From: Arctopsyche grandis
Taxonomy: Eukaryota; Arthropoda; Insecta; Trichoptera; Hydropsychidae
Reading direction: 5' to 3'
Assembly (NCBI RefSeq): GCF_051622035.1
Contig: NC_135355.1
Span: 5,518,001-5,582,000 of the forward strand
DNA length: 64,000 bases
The notes below the pieces were generated by a model, which saw nothing but the letters and a program-made list of their open reading frames with translations, had not been told where the DNA came from and did no database searches. Shown here one piece after another: positions 26,301 through 35,720 of this stretch. Positions within the stretch are counted from its first letter, which is position 1. Each line of letters begins with the position of its first letter. Position numbers and translations under genes: made by a program.

Positions 26301-29300
26301 TTAGATTTGTACAATTATAAATTAGATAAAATATAAATATCACCTTAATTCCGTAGAATATGACTTGAACGTCGTGCAATTTCATAATCGGCGAGAGAAC
26401 TTTGATGAAGTATTTGTCGATTTTTCCCAACACGTCGACGTAATTCGTCTCGGTGTCCACCAACTCTCTTATAACATAATCCCTCTTCTCCAAACTATGT
26501 GTAGACGTCGCCAACTAAAATCGCAACACAACCAATCATAAATTCGTTCGACGGATTGCATGCAAAATATCGAAACATTTCTGAAATGAGCGTGCCTACG
26601 TGTTAAAATGTCTACTTTAGCTACGCATGCTTTAAATAAAATAAAAGTAAATTAAAAAATATATATATAAAACATACAGATAAGGTCGCTTCTCTCGAAG
26701 CAGAGAACATGTGAACCCCACGGTGATCTGAGTGGTGAGTGTTTTGTCTAGCGGTCGGTTTCGCTGAACTTTTGACGGAACAGAGATCATGATAAATCTC
26801 TTCATCTCTGATACGAGCACAGTAACTTGTATATTCGGTCAGATCCTCTTCGTGAGGGTCAGCTATGTTCTTTTTGGGCCTAGGAGGTGCTCCTCTAGTA
26901 CGGTGATACAAATGATATATAAAATTAATAAAAATAACACTAAAAAAATGGTAGAATCTTTTGTTGCATACAAATGAATAAAGAAAAATATAATAATATA
27001 TGAAATATTACAATCTAATTAAAAAAGAAGAAAAAAAAAACGCAGGCAAATAAAAATCATCGTACGACAAACACATATGAATGAATTAATTCTGTTAAAA
27101 GGGAAAACCTCGGTTCTAATTGCGGGTACGTGGACGTAACACAGATCCTCGTAAATAGCTTCCACTCGCTCTTGGAACGGGACCGCGTTCGGTATTTTAA
27201 ATTGTACCCATGGTGAATCCCCCGCTATCGTAGATACCATCGTATCTTCGTCGGGTGATAGCAAAGCTAACGTATCCTCGTCTGCGTTAAAGCTGATAAT
27301 TCACACACAACATACACGTCCATCAGTATTACAATACAGTATCTTATTACCGACCACACTACAACGAACGACCACACAACAACAGTTTAAAAGATCGAGT
27401 ATCGATAGAATAATAAGAGAGTTACTTACATGGACTGTAGATCTTTGTAAATGTCTTCTTGAGATTGGGTACGGTGCGCCGAGAAACTTCTGAAATGACA
27501 ATTTTAAGTAAAACATGAATCTAAATTTGGTCAGATTTAATGTGCGAATGTCTGAGCGATCCATTTTAATATGTATGTTATACGGACGCAAAATTTTACC
27601 ATACGTATCCGCCGGACGCTCTCGATATATATTCAAGGACTACTCGGTGAAAATTTCAGCTATTTATTTCATCTCCCACATGACTTTGACTTAATGAGAA
27701 TCAATATTTTGCATACAATAAATGTTTCGAGTGAAAAATATATCATGCTTCAGTTGTTTGAGTGACAACACAGACAATATTCGCATCGCCCATACATTAA
27801 AATCGCGATCAAACTACTTCCTCGATGTTTCCCCAATCAATACTTTCAAAGCATTTTAAATTTTCTGCATATTTCAAGTATATATCACTTGCCTTGATCT
27901 CTTTAAAAATCCGATAAAACTATTTCCACGTCCGGAAGAATCTATCTCCGTGTTCAAACCAGTGTTATTGGTTTTACTTTTGAGCAAGATTTTGCAATTC
28001 TGTATATAGCATCCATTACACTCATTATTTCCCTAGAAACTGATCAACTTATTGTCTTCTTCACTGATAGTTTTGATAAGACCAGCACGGTAGAGCCGTT
28101 TCATTGATGATATGATACTTTGATTCATGGGTTGTGAATTAGACTTGTGGATACGCGTTTCGGCGGTAAAAATTTGCCTATCATAAGACCGTTTTTTGAT
28201 TTTAATATACGATAGTTTCATTCGGATAAGAAAAAAAAAATTATCCATTGACAGTACTGCTTTTTGTGGCAAACCTTTTCTTTTTAAAAAGTGTCACTTT
28301 AGTCTTGAATAAATCTTTGGAGATATCTCTATTCATCATGCTCCTTTTTGGATATAATAATCAACAGGAAGATTTTTAATTTCAGTCCCTTCAAATGGTT
28401 CCGCGATAAATTACTAACGGACTTTACATTTGTATTAAGTGTGTTAACTAGTCACGATGCGTTTAATTGAGTTGTGGAATAATTATTGTGTAAAAAATAA
28501 TGTTTTTGTACGCTATTTTAATAATTCCGTGAGCGAAATGTCGCGTAAGTGATTTATCTGTGGGTGTAATGTCCGTGAGTGATTTATCGTGACACCCCTC
28601 AAATGATCCAATGGATTTTTTTGGTTTTTCAATTAACAAAGGTTTAATTTTATGAATTTATTTCAAGCATGTATAATCTGCATCTGGACAATAGAGAGTA
28701 CATTATATTTCCAATTGACAATCGGTAACAATTACAAAATATTACAAAAAGTGATAGTATTTCTATACATTTTACTTGTATAAAGAATCAGCTTATTTTA
28801 ACAAGGCTTTTATTATTGTACTTTGTATTTATATTTTAATTGAAAAATATTTGTACAAAGACATTCGTAAAAATATGTTAGCTTAGTTTTCTATTCTTCA
28901 TCCAACGAAACCTCCCAGGGAAAGTTTAACCCTCACGAATTTAACGAAGCGTTAAAATCATATTCTGGTAAATCATCTCATATTTGTGTGGGGTATTCTA
29001 TTTACAATATTCGGTAAAAAGCTTTCGAGGACTGTCGGGAATATTTCGATTAAGAAGCAACCCTAATATGGAATATAAATAGCGACTATATACATATATA
29101 TTAAACATACGGTAGATCATTCGTAAGTTATTCGCATTATTCTACTCTTTCATTCCCATTCGGGTGTATATATGTATGTGAAATGAGCGTCGGACGAATA
29201 AAATTTAGAATCAGAATAACCGATAAATATGTATTTATATTTATATGGGTGTGATAAAAACTGGTATCGTCTGCGATTCTCATACATCTCATTACAGCTA

Positions 29301-31952
29301 GCTTAGCATAGAGTAAAAAAAAAAAACAAAAAGTGATTCTTATCGATCAGATTTTCTTAGCAATATGTAGTGGGTTAGCATATGTCAGAGGTTCGTAATA
29401 GTTTATCTCGATCGATACGAATCGAAATGAATCGTCTGACACGTTTTGCACAATTATTTATTTGTACATATTATATACTAGTGGTATTAGCAGGCTTCGC
29501 TCGGTATTTTTTAATATGAACCGTTCAAAAACATGGCTAATTGAATAGTGAACATTTGAATTGAAATAAATTTGAATATTCATTTGTTTGGAGTACTCAC
29601 TTGATGTTCTTGGCCAGCGCTTTGGGGCATTGGCTGAGCTTGGCCAGCGTGCAGAGGACGCGGTGGAAGTTGCTGAGGTCGAAGAGCATCGACGGGTCGA
29701 AGAGGTCGGCCTCCCGCAGCTGCAGCTTCTCGTGGCAGGCGCGCAGGAATACCCGGATGTTTCTCAGGCAGAGGAACTGTGCACACATATGTGTCAGTGA
29801 GGCGAGTTCATATGATGGTGCGTACGCACCAAGCCAACGAACGGCCCACAGGCCAACTTTTAAAACCAGTAGCGTACAAAATATCGAAATAAAAATTAAA
29901 TTTAAAAATTGAAATTAAAACTATTATTATTATATTAACCCTTTGGCTGCTACGAGGTTTTTCAATGTCCAAGCGAAAAATGCTAACATTTGTAATTATT
30001 TTGAAAAAAAATAAATATAATATTTTTTTTTACATACTTACTTCGCCGAACACTCGTAATTTTTATAATACTTTATATACATTTTTAAGAAGCAGTCGTG
30101 GACTCGTGCTCTCTCTTTCTGTCTTGCTTTTACATGCGTGCGTGCGAAAGAGATACCTACATATATACACTAAATAAGTTTTGACGATTGTTTTCCGAGG
30201 CTTTATTCTTTTCAATAATCTATTTTTAGATATCGATGTATCCTTACAACATGCGATATATTCGAAACAGGTAGCGGTCTCTCTCTCTTTCTTTCTTGGT
30301 TTTAATTGTGTACGTGTGAGCAAGACACACAAGGATGCGAAGTTTCTAATAATCAAATAATTTTTCAACATGTATCATAAACATTTTGTATGCATTTCAG
30401 TTGCATTTGATTGATTGCATGAATTCGTGACGTCTCGTGACCTATATAATTGAAAGCGGATTTCTATTGTTTTTTGCCATTTATTTTAACTCTGCAAAAT
30501 GATATCGGACAGTGAAAGTGATGAAAGCGAAATAATAGCTCCTCGCCGAGGAACTCGACAAATCAGCAGCTCTACTGATTCTGAAAATGAATTTATCGAT
30601 AATAATCAATTCCCAAGTAATAACTCCTTATATGACATTGACAACGAACCCGAAATTTACTTTGATGATGAACCCGAAATTGAAGAGCTTTTATTTAAAA
30701 AATTGATAAATATTTATAAAGCTTGATTGAAAAATAAATATAAATACGTATATAAAAAAAATGTTTCGTGCCACTGATGCGCTGGTGGCTCAAAGAAAGT
30801 ATTGAAATACGACAATTAATGACGTCAACAACGATCGTCGTAGCAATCTTCGCCGATTTCAAAACAACGATTTATCGTTGTTGTAGCGGTCAAAGGGTTA
30901 AAATTAAATTCAAGTATCAAAATAAAATTATAATCATTATATTAAAATTAAAATTAAATATCGAAAGTTGAAACAGAACATGCACAATTTAAATAAATTT
31001 TCGAGATTGAAGCACTAAGAAGATTGAAAAAAAATCAAAGAATTATTATTTTTACTTCCCCGTAATGCGCAGTTACCGAGAATATATCATGTATTAGTAT
31101 GGGTGATCCAACGATTTTCGCTAACCTGGGGGGTGTTGTCGGTCACATCAAACGGATTTTTTTATTCTTCAATTGTTTCTCTCGTCGAAATAAATCAAGT
31201 AATTAAATCATTTCAGAGGTAAAATTTATCGGATAATGCGCGATTATTAATTTTATTTCGACGAAAGAAAAAAAACCCTTTGACAAATCACCGACATCCG
31301 ACACGGCGTTTTTTTATGAATTGTTTTTTTTTTATCGATCATCCACGTGGAAATACAGTAACATCTCGTGACGACTTTGACAATATGTTTTTTCGCTCGT
31401 ACGCAGAGAAATTATAATATTTCTCTGGTTTTAAATGCGGTATCGTCGTAATTCAAAACATCAACGATGATCTAATTTTAGCTCAATCTCGCGCTCTTTA
31501 ACTTGATTTTGATATTTAATTTAAATTTTAAAATTTAATTTTTATTTCGATATTTTGTACGCTACTGCTGGTTAAAAAGCGTCGTTGGTTTGGTCCGTAA
31601 GCAGCATGAGATGGAAGTGGTGTGTAGTGTGCTAGTGTAAGTGGAGTAGTCACCTGGGCCATCTGCGGCCGCTGGTTGACGTCCTTCATGTCGAGCGTGT
31701 GCGGGTCGAGGACGTTGAGCAGGTTGCAGAGCAGCACGCCGTCGCGCAGGGTGTGCGCCAGGTCGTGGATGGAGCTGGAGGGCCAGTTGGCGCGGTGGTC
31801 TCGCCGCAGCATGCCGGTGCGCGTCAGCCACAGAGCGCACTCCCGCCACAGGTCGCCCCCCACACCCCCCACACCCCCCACACTCCCCGCACCCGCACCC
31901 GCACCCGCACCCGCCAGCGCCTCGCTCGTCCCCGCCGCCCCCGCACTCGCTG

Positions 31953-31984
<32 letters not shown>

Positions 31985-31992
31985 CTCGCCAT
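20347..31992 (-). CDS. Vav: Vav guanine nucleotide exchange factor
   Basis: Seventeen exons on the minus strand, in transcript order: 31992-31654, 29776-29601, 27489-27430, 27292-27143, 26894-26678, 26514-26344, 25640-25413, 25332-25213, 25129-25013, 24771-24607, 24529-24327, 23048-22931, 22857-22706, 22632-22501, 22411-22262, 22192-22024, 20424-20347. They sum to 2745 nt (914 residues plus stop). Vav activates Rho/Rac GTPases downstream of tyrosine kinases. Domains: a Gly/Ala-rich leader, CH (DLWRECALWLTRTG to LCTLAKLSQ), acidic tyrosine region (SQEDIYKDL, EAIYEDL, EEIYHDLC), DH (YVIRELVDTETNYVDVLG to LSVPMQRILKYHLLLDKL), PH (GELRVRAHDDQ, RWIAAVTEAL), C1 (H-x12-C-x2-C, ending SGRCG), SH2 (DGTFLLRVRP) and one C-terminal SH3 (ATHDFRPSEGGQLPL, GDSRGWWKGR, FFPKDCV). 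The N-terminal SH3 of vertebrate Vav is replaced by a proline-rich linker, as I recall for fly Vav. The exon 4-5 junction is uncertain. Confidence 0.92.
20820..21300. repeat. Unclassified repeat in the last Vav intron
   Basis: Contains ACCCGGCAAATAAAAAGAAT and, near its right end, AGTCGATCTTATTAAAATCG, which recurs at 17492-17520 with small changes. Non-coding; class not recognised. Confidence 0.35.
21305..21672. mobile_element. Solo LTR, 368 bp, with ATAT duplication
   Basis: Begins TGTAGCG and ends CTACGCAACA (TG...CA), flanked by ATAT on both sides (21301-21304 and 21673-21676). It contains a TATA-like TTTATAAGGAGG and an AATAAA in its second half (GTCAATAAATGCTGTG), as expected of an LTR promoter and poly(A) signal. 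No internal retroelement sequence remains. The same family occurs at 46414-46718. It lies in the last intron of Vav. Confidence 0.75.
23322..23331. promoter_or_regulatory. Palindromic GCGCATGCGC motif in Vav intron
   Basis: The sequence is the NRF-1/Erect wing binding palindrome as known from animals. It is next to CTGACAGTGACAGTTC and about 200 bp from a CT-rich tract (23538-23560). In an AT-rich intron such a site is unusual and could mark an internal promoter. Only the motif is seen. Confidence 0.3.
23843..24042. repeat. Tandem repeat, three units of 57-70 bp
   Basis: The unit runs from ACGGTCGTATTTTTTTCAAA to TAAAAAAAAAAATGGTAAAA. The second and third units carry an extra CTTTTAAATAT absent from the first. 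It lies in the intron between the PH and C1 exons of Vav. Confidence 0.85.
29460..29590. repeat. Fragment of a dispersed repeat near Vav exon 2
   Basis: Holds TATTAGCAGGCTTCGCTCGG, a motif I associate with insect non-LTR or SINE tails. It ends about ten bases below the splice donor of Vav exon 2 on the transcribed strand. Recognition is weak. Confidence 0.3.
29939..30897 (+). mobile_element. piggyBac-like non-autonomous element in Vav intron 1
   Basis: Ends CCCTTTGGCTGC (left) and GCGGTCAAAGGG (right) are inverted repeats flanked by TTAA at 29935-29938 and 30898-30901, the piggyBac target. It is 959 bp, too short for a transposase. An internal ORF (30499-30726) begins MISDSESDESEIIAPRRGTR and is acidic, like the start of piggyBac-type transposases; it stops after 75 codons with the rest deleted. 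Confidence 0.8.
30499..30726 (+). pseudogene. piggyBac-like transposase N-terminal remnant
   Basis: A 75-codon frame starting at a true ATG and rich in Ser, Asp and Glu (SDSESDES, SSTDSENEF, DNEPEIYFDDEPEIEE). Acidic, Ser-rich N-termini are usual in piggyBac transposases. It lacks the catalytic region and lies antisense inside Vav intron 1. Confidence 0.6.
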
Positions 31993-32140
31993 CTCGCCGC
32001 TGCCCGACTCCGACTGCTACTGCCACTGCAACTTCGACTTCAACTGTGGCTCCGCTTCTGCCAACATTGCCACTTGACAATTGCGCATTTACGCCACCCC
32101 ACCCCACTGCGTATTGAGACAGAATGTTCAATTACAGTGT

Positions 32141-33000
32141 AAGACAGGGAAGGTATGTCGACCGTATCCCGGTCTAACGAAACACATGTTGTGTACTTTG
32201 AAAGAGGATCGTTTATTTGCGTTCGATTGGTACAATGGTTATATTGTATGTATGTATGTACGAATCCGTTTTTTTCGGAGAAGTGATGTCCGAGCCAAAA
32301 ACCCCCATGGCCGTTGGTTGTCCTCTTACGGCTTCGGCTTTTGTTTTCTCTCTTTTACTCTGATCTAGGCTTGGGCATAGTAGTTCGCAACTGAGATCGC
32401 TCAGTTTAGTTCGCCGCTCCTAAACGAACTAGTTCGCTCTTCTAGTTCGTCAGCTCCCGGATCGAATCATATTCATGAACAACCGTCTCGTTCTCCGACG
32501 AAAGGGTCTCTTGGACTGTATTCGTCGGGGGGGGGGGGGGGGGGTGGTGGCCTCATGTTGAGGGCTTTTAAGGGTCAAATTCCGTGACCTTTAAAGCGGG
32601 CTTAGTATCGAATCAGTGAAAGGCAGATCGTTCGCTCGTTCGTTCGCTCGTTTTGGCTCGATGACAGAATAACACATGACGCAAAAAATAATCAAATTTT
32701 TTTTATTTTTTTAGAAATAATCAACAATTATATTACTTTTAGGTACTGGTTAGTTCTTATAGAAAATATCACTTACACTTATAAAGTTGTTACCTAACAA
32801 TTAAACATAATGACTTGTTTGAGTGAGATCGTATGTATAAAAAAAATGAAATAGAAAAAAAATATTACATATTACTGTAGGCGGGGGGGTACATGTGTGT
32901 TGACCGTATCCCAGCCTAACGAAAAACTGTTGTGCTTGTTTTAATAAAGTTTTATTGTTTGCCTAAATATTGTACAAAGGTATTAGAATATTTGGGCAAA
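32141..33000. repeat. TE-derived block in the Vav-CstF50 intergenic region
   Basis: GACCGTATCCCGGTCTAACG at about 32160 and GACCGTATCCCAGCCTAACG at about 32902 are a direct repeat in near-identical context, both followed by TGTTGTG. An AATAAA follows the second. This resembles two copies of one LTR-type terminus, but no retroelement proteins lie between them. TTCGCTCGTTCG-type short repeats occur at 32630-32655. Confidence 0.4.
32527..32544 (+). repeat. Run of 18 guanines
   Basis: An uninterrupted G18 tract followed by TGGTGG. Long G runs are rare in AT-rich insect DNA and can form quadruplexes; assembly length error is also possible. It lies between the divergent Vav and CstF50 genes. Confidence 0.9.
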
Positions 33001-33028
33001 AGAATGTCGTTCAGCGGTCTCTGGATAT

Positions 33029-33236
33029 GGCTATGTTCAGAAGGTCTCTGGATGCGGCAGTGTGTTGCTGGCTCGTTGTTCGGCTATGTTCAGAAGGTCT
33101 CTGGATGCGGCAGTGTGTTGCTGGCTCGTTGTTCGGCTATGTTCAGAAGGTCTCTGGATGCGGCAGTGTGTTGCTGGCTCGTTGTTCGGCTATGTTCGGA
33201 AGGTCTCTGGATACGGCAGTGTGTTGCTGGCTCGTT
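33029..33236. repeat. 53-bp minisatellite, about four units
   Basis: Units start at 33029, 33082, 33135 and 33188, each beginning GGCTATGTTCAGAAGGTCTC and ending GCTGGCTCGTTGTTC; the last is slightly diverged and shortened. Because 53 is not a multiple of three, it makes spurious ORFs in several frames. Confidence 0.9.
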
Positions 33237-33452
33237 CGGCTGGTTGATCTTCCAAGTCCGCGTAGTGTAGTGGTGGCAGGTCAGGAGCTGGATGTCGACT
33301 CTCTGCTGCTGTGTGTCGGCGCTTGCCGCTGTGGTTCGACTGGCGTTGTTTGGGTTGTACCTCCTTTTATAGTGTTTCTGGTTGCTGGCTGTTGTTGATG
33401 CGTATGCGAGGAATGTGTTTTTGTCGATGGGGTAGACTTTTCTGGAACGATT

Positions 33453-33675
33453 GGCACCGTTCCACTCGATGTAGTTTAATGGCTGCAGGTGTGCTTCGAC
33501 TGGTTTGTTTCCGCTCTACTGGTAGGGGTGGAGCTTTCTCGAAGGTTTTGGCACCGTTCCGCTTGAGTTTAGTTTAATAGCTGCAGGTGTGCTTCGACTG
33601 GTTTGTTTCCGCTCTACTGGTAGGGGTGGAGCTTTCTCGAAGGTTTTGACACCGTTCCGCTTGAGTTTAGTTTAA
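33453..33675. repeat. 97-98 bp tandem repeat, about 2.3 units
   Basis: Units begin at 33453, 33550 and 33648 with GCACCGTTCC and contain GTGTGCTTCGACTGGTTTG and GGTAGGGGTGGAGCTTTCTC. Non-coding. It directly follows the 53-bp minisatellite. Confidence 0.85.
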
Positions 33676-34011
33676 CAGACACGTGTATAGAAACACGTGT
33701 CGACCTTTTTACGAGGCGAGCGTGTGCCATGCGTTAATGACTTTCCTGGATATGTGTCGCAGTGACCTGATGAGATCATTTCAGTTGTACTATATGCTTA
33801 CAACAGAAAACGCAAATATCGAAAATCGAAAGATCTGTAGGAATCTCGTCACCGCAATCGAAACATCTATTGCGACGGAGAATACATTTCTCACGCTCAA
33901 CCATTGACGTCATCTCGAGTCGAGAAACTTCCACCCCAACAAATCAAGCAGTACGACGCGAAGTTGAAGAACACCTGCATCCATTAAAGTGCACAAATAA
34001 CAACTACGTAA

Positions 34012-34169
34012 GGTATGAACAGGAAATGTCGGGTACTGCTGTAAGCCTGCCGTGGCGTAAACGTGACGGTTGGTATGAATATACCCATACAAAATGTACC
34101 AAAGAATACTTTTCGTACGGCCGGATACCTGCTGAAGTCGGTACGTGCTGACTAGGTATGAACAGACCT
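34012..34169 (+). mobile_element. Harbinger-like element, terminal fragment
   Basis: Matches the left end of the elements at 2003 and 49509 in reverse orientation, including RDGWYEYTHTKCTKEYFSYG in translation, and ends in the terminal motif GGTATGAACAGACCT. Only about 158 bp of the 820 bp remain. Confidence 0.75.
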
Positions 34170-34354
34170 AAAATGTGCGCGCGCAGAATACGGGAGGAAA
34201 AGCATGTTCCTCTTGTTCCTGTTGTACCCTGCTCGCGTAAATTAAGTGAGTATGTACCGTTTACCATGCACCCTTTTTATCTTTCGATTTTAGATCTTTA
34301 CCTTCCAATATTTGTGTTTTCTGTAATTTAACATTCTGTCTCGTCACGTAGACC

Positions 34355-34550
34355 CAAGTAGAATGCATAGAATGGTCATTGTTAACAAAAATATCGTCTA
34401 AAAGCGAGCCATCGAAGAGAGCGACGGAAAGTCAGAAGAGAGACGAGAGAGAGAGAGAGAGGAGGCGAAGTTTAGCAAACAATGAACAAACTCTGCCGCG
34501 CAGAATTTTTGTGGCAACATTTTTGGAGGCTGAGAGCGATTCTACATTAC
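34355..34550. mobile_element. Degraded copy of the 57865-58043 MITE
   Basis: Begins AAGTAGAATGCATAGAATGG and contains GGAAAGTCAGAAGAGAGACG, a GA-rich tract and AGTTTAGCAAACAATGAACA, all found in reverse complement at 57865-58043. The right end (GAGCGATTCTACATTAC) has drifted from the terminal motif. Confidence 0.65.
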
Positions 34551-34619
34551 TTTTACGTCATTAGTCTGTAGGCATATAGTACAACTCAAACGATCTCATC
34601 ATCGATCCTGTCCAAACAC

Positions 34620-35095
34620 GCATAAACTCAAGGGCAACGATCCCTGTGAACGTGCCCAAAGAACACAAAGGAAGAACACGTGACACACGCTCGCCTCGTA
34701 AAAAGGTCGACACGTGCTTCTATACGCGTGTCTTTGAAACAAAGGAAGAACACACTGAACCCATAAAACCACGAACTACGTCCAGGCGTATGAACCCATA
34801 AAACCACGCTCGCAGCATAACTAGGTCAGCGCGAGTACCCAAGGACAAAGGATATGCACACGACTCGCTCCAACCCAAAACGTTTATAAAGCAACGCAGC
34901 AACTCTCACTGGCAGAGTGAGCCTCTGGAGTTCAAACAGATCATTTCTCCGAAGAAATCTCTTCGTACATACAATAACCATTGTACCAATTGAACGAAAA
35001 TAAACGACCCTCTTTCAAACTCAACTGAATTTCCATAGGCCGGGAAACGGTCGAAACATTTCACTCGTCCTATAAGTCTACAACCAGTTTTAGGT
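34620..35095 (+). mobile_element. Probable solo LTR fragment
   Basis: Contains a TATA-like CGTTTATAAAGCAACG, a downstream AAATAAACGACC poly(A)-type signal, and GGCCGGGAAACGGTCG near its right end, the layout of an LTR. A similar layout is at 46740-47280. Borders and a target duplication could not be fixed. Confidence 0.45.
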
Positions 35096-35215
35096 TTGAC
35101 CCGTTTTAGCGTGTGACCAATTTTCTCGTGACCAGTTTTAGTGTGACGGGTGATCACGTGTGACCGATCTAGAGCGACCGGTTCATATTTGACTAGTAAT
35201 CACCGAACCGAACGT
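35084..35215. repeat. Single-arm relative of the 3.7-kb palindrome
   Basis: Contains TCTCGTGACCAGTTTTAGTG, TGACGGGTGATCACGTGTGA and CGATCTAGAGCGACCGGTT, matching 3888-3945. Here only one arm is present, so the fold-back structure is lost. Confidence 0.65.
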
Positions 35216-35309
35216 TATATGTATGTAGAGTTTGTGTCCTTTTGATTTTTGTATGTTGTCGATTTTATATGCTGAAAAAATCAATTCACTATATTAAAAA
35301 AAAATTATA

Positions 35310-35475
35310 CTTTCTTGAGAATTCTCGAGAATCTCGAAAAACAAAAAAGAAAATCTCGATTTCTGGAGATTCAAATATTTCGAGAAAATAAGATTCTCAA
35401 ATCTCGAGATTCAAACATTCCGAGAAAATGAGATTCTCGAATCTCGAGAATCAAAAAAAGTCGAGAAATCACAAC
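35310..35475. repeat. TCGAGA-rich repeat cluster
   Basis: Many overlapping copies of GAGATTCTCGA, ATCTCGAGATTC and related self-complementary words with FRAME-free spacing. It lies about 250 bp upstream of the CstF50 start codon; TAGTAATCACCGAACC occurs on both sides (35197 and 35479), suggesting it lies inside, or was inserted into, a repeat. Confidence 0.55.
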
Positions 35476-35720
35476 CTCTAGTAATCACCGAACCAATCAT
35501 TTTATACAAATACGCGATCGAGGCGCATGGCCATAGTCCAAGTTTAATTTCGACCAATTTTCGATCGGTGTTTACTCGGCTTAGTAAATATCGTTAGTTG
35601 ATTCTAGCGAGTGGACCGCCTCACTCGTTTCGTACACTTCAACCGGTGTGAGCGTTTTTGACGTTTCGTACGCCGTGATAGAATTACAACGCCAATACAC
35701 GATTCCACAGAATATTCAAG

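Larger units (their letters stand above)
29800..31650. repeat. Inverted repeats at both ends of Vav intron 1
   Basis: Sequence near 29862-29925 (CAGTAGCGTACAAAATATCG then AAATAAAAATTAAATTT) recurs in reverse complement at about 31510-31575 (AATTTTTATTTCGATATTTT, GTACGCTACTG). Similarity continues outward more weakly (CACCAAGCCAACGAACGG against CGTCGTTGGTTTGGTCCG). The two arms flank nearly the whole intron and the piggyBac-like element inside it. Confidence 0.6.
33689..34732. repeat. Inverted repeat pair bounding a TE-rich segment
   Basis: ACACGTGTCGACCTTTTTAC with GAGGCGAGCGTGTG (33701-33734) recurs in reverse complement at about 34686-34719. The enclosed kilobase holds a Harbinger-like fragment and an inverted-repeat MITE fragment. 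The arms may be LTR pieces in opposite orientation. Confidence 0.55.

Noticed and set aside
31676-32142. Long plus-strand frames opposite Vav exon 1
   Set aside because: They are the antisense of GC-rich glycine codons and upstream repeats, with low-complexity Pro/Arg translations and no family similarity.
32932-33398. 112- and 142-codon frames on the plus strand
   Set aside because: Produced by the 53-bp tandem array, with repeated peptide blocks and no start or splice context.
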